Below, one piece after another: positions 1 to 6,936 of a stretch of 64,000 bases of DNA. The position numbers were made by a program, and so were the translations under genes. Position 1 is the first letter of the stretch. Every line of letters begins with the position of its first letter. Below the pieces are notes generated by a model. The model ran no database searches, had not been told where the DNA came from, and saw only the letters and a list, made by a program, of their open reading frames with translations. The DNA lies in contig CBDAPV010000001.1 of NCBI GenBank assembly GCA_965198715.1, positions 1,550,001 through 1,614,000 of the forward strand, in the 5' to 3' direction. This stretch comes from RH-AL1 sp965198715 (GTDB lineage Bacteria; Pseudomonadota; Alphaproteobacteria; Rhizobiales; Beijerinckiaceae).

Positions 1-400
1 TCGATCATGTCCTCGTCATGAGGCGATCAGGATCGTCTTCGGTGATTTCAAGAATGTTCAGGAGCGGCGTGACAGGTTGTTGGTGACGCGAGCAGGTAGA
101 CGTGGAACGGCAAGGCTCGAGCTCCGTCTTTCCGGGGCGCCGCAGGCGAGCCCGGAACCCATGACAACGCGGATGCAGGATAAGGGGAACGTTGCGGCTT
201 GTTCTGCGCACACGGTGTCATGGGTTCCGGGCTCGCGCTGTCGCGCGCCCCGGAAAGACGGGTGTTGCAGCGCGTCGAAGTGCGGCGCTGGGGTTGGTGC
301 ACTAAGGCTAACGTCCCTGCGACGACCTTGCCACAGAGTATATGAAGATTCGCGGCCTGTTCAGTGGAATCATTGACTTGCCGACATCATGCCGACCTGA
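1..400. other. left-edge intergenic region without a convincing gene
   Basis: No reading frame here looks coding. The short frames on both strands run through the arms of the palindromic repeat at 124-261 and have no family signature. The region lies downstream of ilvH (minus strand, ending at 401). I see no strong intrinsic terminator for ilvH apart from the repeat itself. A gene lying mainly to the left of the window could end in the first 60 bases, but nothing supports one. Confidence 0.5.
124..261. repeat. palindromic interspersed repeat, copy 1
   Basis: Two long imperfect inverted arms: 124-166, beginning CCGTCTTTCCGGGGCGC and containing GAGCCCGGAACCCATGACA, and 216-261, containing TGTCATGGGTTCCGGGCTC and ending GCCCCGGAAAGACGG. 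They could fold into one long hairpin with a loop of about 50 bases. The same core (TTCCGGGGCG...GAACCCGGAA) recurs at 976-1080 and 19167-19271, so this is a dispersed family. Elements of this look are common in Hyphomicrobiales genomes; the family name is not known to me. Confidence 0.75.
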
Positions 401-958
401 CTAGGGCATCTTCTCCGGCCCGCGCGTGATCGCGGCGATGCCGGTGCGCGAGACTTCCACCAGCCCGATCGGCCGCATCAGGTCGACGAAATGGTCGATC
501 TTGCTCGCCGCGCCGGTCATCTCGAAGACGAAGCTGTCGATCGAGGCGTCGATGACGCGACCGCGAAAAGCCTCGGCGAGGCGCAGCGCCTCCTGGCGAT
601 CCTCGCCGCGGCCGGCGACCTTGATCATCGCCAATTCGCGCTCGATCGCGTTGCCGCGCAGCGTCAGGTCGGTGATCGAGTGCACCGGCACCAGGCGGTC
701 GAGCTGCAGCGTGACCTGCTCGATCTCCTCCGGCGTGCCGGTCGTGACGATGGTGATGCGCGAGAGCTGGTCGGAATGCGCCACCTCGGCGACCGTCAGG
801 CTGGCGATGTTGTAGCCGCGGCCCGAGAACATGCCGACGACGCGGGCCAGCACGCCGGGCTCGTTGTCGACCAGCACGGAGAGCGTGTGTGTCTCCAGCG
901 CGTGCGGCCGGGGCGGCGCGGTGTAGGGCGAGGGCGGCTGCGGGGTCAGGGCGTTCAT
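401..958 (-). CDS. ilvH: acetolactate synthase small (regulatory) subunit
   Basis: A 185-residue protein matching the small subunit of acetohydroxyacid synthase, which binds the catalytic subunit and gives feedback inhibition by valine. An N-terminal ACT domain follows a short extension: 'LSVLVDNEPGVLARVVGMF' at about residues 27-45, with 'RGYNIASLTVA' after it. The C-terminal half has the 'RELAMIKV' and 'VFEMTGA' blocks typical of IlvH. Length is normal for alphaproteobacteria. The gene follows ilvB on the same strand, but the 129-base gap is occupied by palindromic repeat copy 2, unusual for a pair that is often tightly spaced. Start is ATG at 958. Confidence 0.95.
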   Translation of the reverse strand: MNALTPQPPSPYTAPPRPHALETHTLSVLVDNEPGVLARVVGMFSGRGYNIASLTVAEVAHSDQLSRITIVTTGTPEEIEQVTLQLDRLVPVHSITDLTLRGNAIERELAMIKVAGRGEDRQEALRLAEAFRGRVIDASIDSFVFEMTGAASKIDHFVDLMRPIGLVEVSRTGIAAITRGPEKMP

Positions 959-975
959 GGTGGTCTCTCGGTCGA

Positions 976-1080
976 CGTCATTCCGGGGCGTCGAAGGCGA
1001 ACCCGGAACCGGTGCTCTTGCATGATCCGGTGAAAGACACCGGTTCCGGGTTCTCGCCTCTGGCTAGCCCCGGAATGACG
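976..1080. repeat. palindromic interspersed repeat, copy 2 (between ilvB and ilvH)
   Basis: Left arm 976-1013 starts CGTCATTCCGGGGCG and reads through GAACCCGGAACCGGT. Right arm 1039-1080 is its approximate reverse complement, ACCGGTTCCGGGTTC to CCCCGGAATGACG. It fills nearly the whole 129-base gap between ilvB and ilvH. In an ilvBH transcript it would form a strong hairpin, which could affect ilvH expression or mRNA stability. It shares its core with the copies at 124-261 and 19167-19271. Confidence 0.8.
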
Positions 1081-1087
1081 GAGGTCG

Positions 1088-2917
1088 CTAAACCAGCTCG
1101 CGGCCCTTGGCGTCGATCATGGCTTCCATCTCGACGTCGGCGTCCATGGCCAGGATCATCTGGTTGTGCGCCTTGCCCGACGGGATCATCGGGAAGCAAT
1201 TCTCCATCTTGTCGACCCTGCAATCGACGATGACGGCCTTGGGCGTCTCGATCATCTCCATGATCGCGGCGTCGAGGTCGGCGGGATCCGAAACGCGGAT
1301 GCCGTGCGCGCCGTAGGCCTCGGCGAGCTTCACGAAGTCCGGCAGCGAGTGCGAATAGCTCTCGGAATAGCGCTTCTCGTGCAGCAGCTCCTGCCACTGC
1401 CGCACCATGCCGAGGTACTCGTTGTTCAGGATGAAGATCTTGACCGGCAAGTTGTACTGCGCCGCCGTCGACATCTCCTGCATGTTCATGAGGATCGAGC
1501 CCTCGCCGGCGACGTCGATCACCAACGCCTCGGGGTGCGCCATCTGCACGCCGATGGCGGCGGGCAGGCCGTAGCCCATCGTGCCGAGGCCGCCCGAGGT
1601 CATCCAGCGGTTCGGCTCCTCGAAGTTGTAGTGCTGGGCCGCCCACATCTGGTGTTGGCCGACCTCAGTCGTGATGTAGGTGTCGCGGTCGCGGGTCAGG
1701 GCGTCCAGCCTTTGCACGGCGTGCTGCGGCTTGATCACCGAGGTCGAGTTGCGGAAGCCGAGCGACTTCTTCGCGCGCCAGGTCTCGATGGACGTCCACC
1801 AGCCCTTCATCGCCTCGGGATCGGCCTTGAGCTTGCGCGCCTTCCACAGGTCGAGCATGGCGCGCAGCACGCGCGTGCAATCGCCGATCACCGGCACCTC
1901 GACGCGCACCGTCTTGTTGATGGAGGTCGGATCGATGTCGACGTGGATCTTGCGCGATCCGGGCGAGAAGGCGTCGAGCTTTCCGGTGATGCGGTCGTCG
2001 AAGCGCGCGCCGATATTGATCATCACGTCGCAATCGTGCATCGCGTGATTGGCCTCGTAGGTCCCGTGCATGCCGAGCATGCCGAGCCAGGCCGGTCCCG
2101 AGGCCGGGTAGCAGCCGAGCCCCATCAGCGTCGAGGTGATCGGGAAGCCGGTCAGGGCCACCAGCTCGCGCAGCAGCGCCGAGGCTTCCGGCCCCGAGTT
2201 GATGACGCCGCCGCCGGTGTAGAACACCGGGCGCCTGGCCGAGGCCATCAGCATCACCGCCTGCTCGACGCGCGCCATGTCGGGGTCGAGCTGCGGCCGG
2301 TAGGTCTTGTGCTCGGGCACCTTCGGCTTCTCGACATAGAGGCCGCGGGCGAACTGCACGTCCTTCGGAATGTCGACGACCACCGGGCCGGGGCGACCGC
2401 TGCGGGCGACGTGGAAGGCCTCGTGCAGGATGCGCGGCAGGTCGGCGATCGAGCGCACGAGGTAATTGTGCTTGGTGCAGTGCCGGGTGATGCCGACCGT
2501 GTCGCACTCCTGGAAGGCGTCGGTGCCGATGAGGTGCGTCGGCACCTGCCCGGTGATGCAGACCAGCGGAATCGAGTCGAGCAGCGCGTCGGTCAGGCCG
2601 GTGATGGCGTTGGTGGCGCCGGGGCCGGAGGTGACCAGCAGCACGCCGACTTTGCCCGACGAGCGGGCGTAGCCTTCGGCGGCGTGCGCCGCGCCCTGCT
2701 CGTGGCGCACCAGGATATGCTTCACGTCGGTCTGGCCGTAAAGCTGGTCGTAGATCGGCAGCACGGCGCCGCCGGGATAGCCGAACAGCGTGGTGACGCC
2801 CTGGTCCTTGAGCGCCTGTACGACCATCTGCGCGCCGCTCATCTCGCGGATTGCGCCATGCGCGGTGGTCTGCTGGGACGACGGATGCGACGGCTGGGAA
2901 GTCACGTGGGAAGACAT
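1088..2917 (-). CDS. ilvB: acetolactate synthase large (catalytic) subunit
   Basis: A thiamine-diphosphate enzyme of 609 residues that condenses two pyruvates, or pyruvate with 2-oxobutyrate, as the first common step of valine, leucine and isoleucine synthesis. The TPP-activating glutamate lies in 'RHEQGAAHAAEGYAR'. The TPP/metal block appears as 'AGEGSILMNMQE' followed by 'FILNN', with the classic GDG read as GEG. Three domains in the usual order fill the length. The frame is open up to 2974, but I chose the ATG at 2917 (MSSHVTSQ) because the upstream codons overlap the attenuator terminator and are not conserved-looking. A leader peptide, terminator and promoter lie upstream. IlvH is the next gene. 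Confidence 0.95.
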   Translation of the reverse strand: MSSHVTSQPSHPSSQQTTAHGAIREMSGAQMVVQALKDQGVTTLFGYPGGAVLPIYDQLYGQTDVKHILVRHEQGAAHAAEGYARSSGKVGVLLVTSGPGATNAITGLTDALLDSIPLVCITGQVPTHLIGTDAFQECDTVGITRHCTKHNYLVRSIADLPRILHEAFHVARSGRPGPVVVDIPKDVQFARGLYVEKPKVPEHKTYRPQLDPDMARVEQAVMLMASARRPVFYTGGGVINSGPEASALLRELVALTGFPITSTLMGLGCYPASGPAWLGMLGMHGTYEANHAMHDCDVMINIGARFDDRITGKLDAFSPGSRKIHVDIDPTSINKTVRVEVPVIGDCTRVLRAMLDLWKARKLKADPEAMKGWWTSIETWRAKKSLGFRNSTSVIKPQHAVQRLDALTRDRDTYITTEVGQHQMWAAQHYNFEEPNRWMTSGGLGTMGYGLPAAIGVQMAHPEALVIDVAGEGSILMNMQEMSTAAQYNLPVKIFILNNEYLGMVRQWQELLHEKRYSESYSHSLPDFVKLAEAYGAHGIRVSDPADLDAAIMEMIETPKAVIVDCRVDKMENCFPMIPSGKAHNQMILAMDADVEMEAMIDAKGRELV

Positions 2918-2975
2918 GGCCCTGTTCCGTTGGGGTTTGTTCGGCACGAGGTGGGGGGGGATGGCTGAAAGCAAT

Positions 2976-2997
2976 AAAAAAGGCCCGCAAGGGGCCT
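2976..2997 (-). terminator. intrinsic terminator / attenuator in the ilvB leader
   Basis: Read on the minus strand, AGGCCC-CTTGC-GGGCCT (2997 down to 2981) forms a six-pair GC-rich stem with a five-base loop, followed at once by a run of six T (2981-2976). It sits about 60 bases upstream of the ilvB start and about 30 bases after the stop of a leader peptide rich in Leu/Ile/Val codons. This is the arrangement expected for ribosome-mediated attenuation. I could not identify a clear alternative antiterminator pairing by eye. Confidence 0.75.
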
Positions 2998-3028
2998 GGA
3001 TACGCGCTATCGACGGGATTGCGAAGCC

Positions 3029-3079
3029 TCAGCCTCGACCCGTCTCCAGCGCGCAACGTACGATAAGCTTAAGGGTCAA
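3029..3079 (-). CDS. putative ilvB leader peptide (attenuation)
   Basis: A 16-codon frame on the minus strand starting with TTG at 3079: MTLKLIVRCALETGRG, then TGA. A GAGG ribosome-binding sequence (3090-3087) lies seven bases before the start. Codons 3-7 read Leu-Lys-Leu-Ile-Val with a further Leu at codon 11, so ribosome pausing would report branched-chain aminoacyl-tRNA supply. The peptide lies between a TTGACA promoter box and a Rho-independent terminator upstream of ilvB. The TTG start is inferred from spacing and is the least certain part; a TTG two codons earlier is too close to the GAGG. Confidence 0.6.
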   Translation of the reverse strand: MTLKLIVRCALETGRG

Positions 3080-3105
3080 GACCAAACCTCGTTTGAATAG
3101 ACCCT

Positions 3106-3134
3106 ACCTAGACAAAGACGGGTGAAAGTGTCAA
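3106..3134 (-). promoter_or_regulatory. ilvB: candidate ilvB promoter
   Basis: A perfect TTGACA box lies at 3134-3129 on the minus strand. Seventeen bases downstream is CTAGGT (3111-3106), a poor -10 match; TCTAGG one base earlier is slightly better. Alphaproteobacterial housekeeping promoters often have a strong -35 and a weak -10. The predicted start near 3100 gives a leader of about 180 bases carrying the leader peptide and attenuator. Confidence 0.45.
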
Positions 3135-3143
3135 GCAATTCGG

Positions 3144-3166
3144 GCCGGCGGCAAAGCGCCGCCGGC
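3144..3166. terminator. strong hairpin between the response regulator gene and the ilvB promoter
   Basis: GCCGGCGGC-AAAGC-GCCGCCGGC is a perfect nine-pair stem with a five-base loop. It lies 57 bases past the stop of the response regulator gene and 10 bases upstream of the ilvB -35 box, so it probably ends the kinase/regulator transcript. There is no T run on the minus-strand side, so termination may be inefficient or Rho-assisted. Confidence 0.5.
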
Positions 3167-3222
3167 TCATCTTTCGTGGAGAGCGGGCGATCGCAGCGAC
3201 TCCTCCGACGAAAAGCGGCAGG

Positions 3223-3672
3223 CTAGCTGCCCTTCCAATCGACCTCGTAGCGCGGCGACAGTCGCAACCCAGCCGGCGGAACGCATGTCGGCGGCGGAGC
3301 GCGTACGCCGTCGTGCAGGTAGGTCAAAGCGGCAAGTACAGCGCTGGACGAATACGGCTTGGCCATGATGCCGATGGCGCCATGCATGTCCACGGCGACA
3401 CGCTTGGCATTGGCGGTCATGAAAACGACCTCGACATTGTTTTGCCGAAGCGCCACCGCCACCTCGAGCCCGGAAGGTCCCTCGCCCAGATTGACATCGA
3501 CGAATGCCAGGTCGGGCATCTGCGGGAGGGCGGCGACCAGATCACTGGCCTCCTTGAAGCTCATCGCCCAACCGGCGGACACGTGGCCGGCTTCCTCGAT
3601 GATGGCTTCGAGCTCCATCGCGACGAGCGCGTGATCCTCGACAACCAGGATGGAGAGCGGAAGATGGCTCAA
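3223..3672 (-). CDS. single-domain response regulator, partner of the LOV kinase
   Basis: A 149-residue receiver protein without an output domain. Conserved positions are visible: acidic pair E12-D13, phospho-acceptor D59 in 'LAFVDVNLGEG', T86 in 'VVFMTAN' and K105 in 'IMAKPY'. After the receiver there is a short Pro-rich tail of about 20 residues. The ATG at 3672 overlaps the kinase stop codon by four bases (ATGA), so the two are translationally coupled. Single-domain regulators paired with HisKA_2/HWE kinases, such as LovR with LovK, usually pass phosphate to or drain it from another regulator, often in the general stress response. That role is inferred. Confidence 0.85.
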   Translation of the reverse strand: MSHLPLSILVVEDHALVAMELEAIIEEAGHVSAGWAMSFKEASDLVAALPQMPDLAFVDVNLGEGPSGLEVAVALRQNNVEVVFMTANAKRVAVDMHGAIGIMAKPYSSSAVLAALTYLHDGVRAPPPTCVPPAGLRLSPRYEVDWKGS

Positions 3673-4820
3673 AAGCTCACTCCCGCCACCGGAACATCGA
3701 TCGTAACCCTGGTTCCGGGATGATTGTCGGCCCAGGTCACGGTCGCCTTCAACTGGCGGCCGAGGGTGCGCACCAGCGAGGTCCCGAATGAAGCCTTGGA
3801 CATCCCCGTCACGCCTTCACCCACCCCGTTGTCGCAGATCCCGATGCGCATCAGATCATCGATCACTTGCAGGGCTACACGCAAGGTCCCTTTTCGCCCG
3901 TCCGGAAAAGCATGCTTCAAGGCGTTGGTCACCACCTCGTTCACGATGAGCGCGACAGGGGCGGCGTGCTCGGCGGCGATCTCCACAGCGCTTAAGGCGT
4001 AATCCACCACGATGCGGTCACGGGCTTCGATGCCGACCAGATCGTGGACGAGATCGCGCAGGAACGCACCGACGTCGAAGCGGGTCACGTCGTCCGATTG
4101 GTACAGCCGGCGGTGCACCGTCCCCAGCGCCTCGATGCGCGACAGCATCTCGCGCAGGGAGCGGCGCGTGCCCTCGTCCGCGATCGTCCGGCTCTGCAGC
4201 AGGATCAGCGCCGACACCATCTGCAGGTTGTTCTTGACGCGATGATCGACCTCGTGGAGCAGCGCCGTCTTCGTTTCCACCGCCTGCTCGAGTTTGGCGT
4301 TGGTCTCGCGCAGATCGCGCAACGTGGACTCCAGGTCGCGCGAACGCTCCTGGAAGACGCGCTCAAAATGGTCCTTGGCCGCCTGGACGCTGCGCTCCGC
4401 GTCTTTGCGTTCGGACACGTCGACCTGGGACGCGAAGAAGAATAGGACGTCTCCCCGCTCGTCGATGACGGGACTGACATACAACGCTGTCCAGAAGCGC
4501 GAGCCATCCTTGCGGTAGTTGAGAAGATCGATGCTGATGTCACGACTCTGAAGAACGGCCTCGCGGACCTTGTCCACCGCCGCGCGATCGGTGTCTGGAC
4601 CTTGCAGGAAGCGACAATTACGACCCAGGCATTCAGCGCGGCTGTACCCGGTTAATTTCAAGAAGGCGTCGTTGCTGAAGACAATCGGATTGTCGGGCTG
4701 CCGCGGGTCTGTCACGATCATTGGCATCCGGGTGGCGCGGATTGCCGCCGCGAACGGATCACCCTTGCCTGTACCCGCATGAAGGCGCTCGGTCTGGTGC
4801 CAAGCGTCGCTGCTTTCCAT
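3669..4820 (-). CDS. LOV-domain (blue-light) sensor histidine kinase, HisKA_2 family
   Basis: A 383-residue cytosolic kinase with no membrane segment. A PAS/LOV domain spans about residues 30-137. It carries the flavin-adduct motif G-R-N-C-R-F-L-Q with C69, plus the N/Q residues typical of FMN binding ('LLNYRKDGSRFW', 'FFFASQVDV'). A coiled linker (about 140-188) leads to the HisKA_2 block 'EVDHRVKNNLQ' with phospho-acceptor H193. The ATPase follows: N-box 'NEVVTNALKHAF', G1 box 'ICDNGVGEG', G2 'GTSLVRTLG'. The family predicts blue-light-controlled autophosphorylation. It is coupled to the downstream response regulator by an ATGA overlap. Confidence 0.9.
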   Translation of the reverse strand: MESSDAWHQTERLHAGTGKGDPFAAAIRATRMPMIVTDPRQPDNPIVFSNDAFLKLTGYSRAECLGRNCRFLQGPDTDRAAVDKVREAVLQSRDISIDLLNYRKDGSRFWTALYVSPVIDERGDVLFFFASQVDVSERKDAERSVQAAKDHFERVFQERSRDLESTLRDLRETNAKLEQAVETKTALLHEVDHRVKNNLQMVSALILLQSRTIADEGTRRSLREMLSRIEALGTVHRRLYQSDDVTRFDVGAFLRDLVHDLVGIEARDRIVVDYALSAVEIAAEHAAPVALIVNEVVTNALKHAFPDGRKGTLRVALQVIDDLMRIGICDNGVGEGVTGMSKASFGTSLVRTLGRQLKATVTWADNHPGTRVTIDVPVAGVSF

Positions 4821-4945
4821 TCGAGACCTTTTTGTCTACCAAAGCGCAAGTCAAAGGGATAATGCCGCGCTGCGTACAGGGTTCAGCGCGCTCGGCAAAA
4901 CCAATTCGGCCGCGAACACCAGCTCGACCTGTGACCTCGTGGCCC

Positions 4946-4970
4946 GGAACCGGACAGGACACCTCCGATT
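4946..4970 (+). promoter_or_regulatory. possible EcfG-type (general stress) promoter
   Basis: An exact GGAAC at 4946-4950 is followed after 16 bases by GATTT. The EcfG consensus in alphaproteobacteria is GGAAC-N16/17-GTT, so the -35 matches and the -10 is imperfect. It lies 64 bases upstream of the DUF4142 gene. Weak evidence, noted because the neighbouring LOV kinase belongs to a family tied to that stress response. Confidence 0.25.
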
Positions 4971-5033
4971 TCAAACGCGCCACAAGGGCCCCGCGCGCTC
5001 GGCGCGTCGCGTCCGCTTCCAGGGATAAACCAT

Positions 5034-5666
5034 ATGAAGTTCAAGACGATCCCCACGCTTGCCGCAGCCCTGCTCGCCGTCGCCGCGCCGGCCTTGGCCA
5101 AGGAGGACGCCCTCGGCCAGGCCGACAAGCAGTTCCTCAAGGAGGCGGCAATGGGCAACACGGCTGAGGTTCACCTCGGCGCGCTTGCCGTGGCCCAGGG
5201 AAGCACGCCGGCGATCCGCGAGTTCGGTCGCTGGATGATCTCGACCCACAGCTTCGCCAACCGTGAATTGACGACGATCGTCGAGCGCATGCATGGCGAC
5301 AAGACATTGCCGAAGCTCGAGACCAAGACCGAGGATCTCGTGAGCAAGCTGCAGAGCTTGAAAGGCAAGGACTTCGACAAGGCCTACCTCGAGGCCATGC
5401 AGCAGGATCACGAGCAAGACGCCAAGACTGTCGCGGCGGAGACCAGGGACGGCAAGGATTACCTGGTCAAGACCTTTGCCGCCAACCTTGAGCCGACGAT
5501 CAAGGAGCATCTGGCGCAGGTCAAAGTGCTGCTCGCCGATGCCGACGGCGAGGACAGCAGCGGCGCCGAGCGGGGTGCGAACATGAAGGCGGCGGTCGGC
5601 GGCATGAGCGGCACCCCGAAAGGCCACACGGACCCGGCCAAGACAATCGAGGAGCAGCACGAGTAA
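5034..5666 (+). CDS. exported DUF4142 protein
   Basis: A 210-residue protein with a clear Sec signal peptide (MKFKTIPTLAAALLAVAAPALA, probable cleavage after A22). The mature part is an all-helical DUF4142 domain: 'ADKQFLKEAAMGNTAEV', 'GRWMISTHSFANREL', 'FDKAYLEAMQQDHEQD', 'LEPTIKEHLAQVK'. The biochemical role of DUF4142 is unknown; the fold resembles ferritin-like or DUF305-type four-helix bundles and it is often periplasmic. The tail after about residue 175 is low-complexity and Gly/Ala-rich. The gene stands alone, divergent from the LOV kinase and convergent with the esterase gene. Confidence 0.8.
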   Translation: MKFKTIPTLAAALLAVAAPALAKEDALGQADKQFLKEAAMGNTAEVHLGALAVAQGSTPAIREFGRWMISTHSFANRELTTIVERMHGDKTLPKLETKTEDLVSKLQSLKGKDFDKAYLEAMQQDHEQDAKTVAAETRDGKDYLVKTFAANLEPTIKEHLAQVKVLLADADGEDSSGAERGANMKAAVGGMSGTPKGHTDPAKTIEEQHE

Positions 5667-5721
5667 GGGACCAACGTCTGGCGGGGCGGTCCGGTCCGGA
5701 GTGCTCCGCCTCTCAGGTCCC
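5667..5721. terminator. hairpin between convergent genes
   Basis: GGGACC (5667-5672) pairs with GGTCCC (5716-5721), and the interior GGCGGGGC/GCTCCGCC segments add a second stem. It starts directly after the DUF4142 stop and lies before the convergent esterase end at 5776. It could terminate both transcripts. There is no T run, so intrinsic strength is uncertain. Confidence 0.4.
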
Positions 5722-5775
5722 GCTCTCGCCATCAGGCCGAAAGCACCAGGCCGATGCCGACAATGGTGACGAGAA

Positions 5776-6642
5776 TCATGCCGAGCGGCTGGGCTGGTAG
5801 AAATGCGGCGATCCCGGCCGTGGACGTACTGCATCCGCGCGCGCGCCGATAAAGGCGACCGTGTCGGCGAGGCTCGGCGCGCTCAGGCGCAGCAGAGGCG
5901 AGAAGGCGCCTATGATGGTGCTATGATTGGCGCGGCGGTAGACGCGGGTTTCGGCCTGACCGCCGAGTGCGCGGATGCGCGCGGCCAGCTTGCGGCTGTT
6001 GTCGGGGCTCACGACCTTGTCGACGGCGCCGGTCGACAGCAGCATCGGTGCCGCATCGCCGCGCGCAAAAGCGATCGGCTGGCTGGTCCTGAGGTCGCCG
6101 CCAGCCGGCGTGAAGATGCGCTTCAGGGTCGGGCTACCCAAAGGCAGGAAATCATAGGGGCCGGCAAGGCCGACCGTTCCGCAGAGCGCGGCCATGCTGT
6201 CCTTGTCGAGCCAGCGCCGCTCGAGCGTCAGCATGGCGGCGATATAGGCGCCGGCGGAATGCCCGACGAGGAAGAGCAGCCCGGGGTCGGCGCCGAACTC
6301 GATGGCGTTGCGGCGCGCCCAGCGAACCGCGCGGGCGCCGTCGGAGACGAAGTCGGGGAAGCGCACGTCGGGGTAGAGCCTGTAGTCCGGCACCATCGTG
6401 ACGATGCCGCGCCGGGCCAGTGCCATGGCGGCGAACCGATAGTCGGCACGGGCGCCGTCCTCCCAGCCACCGCCGTAGAAGAAGATCGCGAGCGGCGCGT
6501 CGCGGGCTGCCTTCGGCATGTAGACGTCGAGCAGACCGCGCCGCCCATCGGCGAAACGGTTGTCGCGCACCACCTCGACGTCGCGGCTTCGGGCCAGCGC
6601 GTTGACGAGATTGACGCCCTTGACGGGCCAGGGCCAAGCCAT
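5776..6642 (-). CDS. alpha/beta hydrolase, HSL/carboxylesterase-like
   Basis: A 288-residue hydrolase. 'FFYGGGW' is the oxyanion-hole motif (HGGG variant with Tyr) at about residues 54-60. 'LVGHSAGAYIAAML' holds the nucleophilic serine. The catalytic Asp is likely in 'GAVDKVVSPDNS' and the His in 'YRRANHSTIIGAF'. This pattern fits small-ester or kynurenine-formamidase-like hydrolases; substrate unknown. No signal peptide. In another frame, overlapping the stop by ATGA, there is a 15-residue hydrophobic frame (5732-5779), which may be chance. The 294 bases upstream (6643-6936) contain no gene that I can support. Confidence 0.8.
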   Translation of the reverse strand: MAWPWPVKGVNLVNALARSRDVEVVRDNRFADGRRGLLDVYMPKAARDAPLAIFFYGGGWEDGARADYRFAAMALARRGIVTMVPDYRLYPDVRFPDFVSDGARAVRWARRNAIEFGADPGLLFLVGHSAGAYIAAMLTLERRWLDKDSMAALCGTVGLAGPYDFLPLGSPTLKRIFTPAGGDLRTSQPIAFARGDAAPMLLSTGAVDKVVSPDNSRKLAARIRALGGQAETRVYRRANHSTIIGAFSPLLRLSAPSLADTVAFIGARADAVRPRPGSPHFYQPSRSA

Positions 6643-6936
6643 GGGCCTAGATCTCCCTTCGGCGCTTCGGGGGCAAGCGCCGTTTTGCGATAAAGCCTAG
6701 CAGCCGTGCACCCGCCCTCTATTGCAGTATATAGACCGGACGGGGCGGCGGCGCATGTCCGCGGTCGGGCAAAAAGACGGCCAAATTTTCTCGGAAGGCC
6801 TTTTTCGACAAAAGCTCGAAGTCGCGGCGATCTGAAGCATGGCTATGATGGGCTATTCGCCCGGCGGTGGCGCGTAACGCTCTACGATGTGACGTCTCTG
6901 CATGATGGCAATAGCCTACACCTTAAACGGGGAAGA

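Noticed and set aside
2951..2960. G8 run in the ilvB leader as a phase-variation tract
   Set aside because: It lies outside any reading frame after the chosen start and within an untranslated leader; no slippage consequence is evident.
1166..2968. 600-codon plus-strand frame opposite ilvB
   Set aside because: Antisense shadow of a strongly conserved gene; no recognisable domain.
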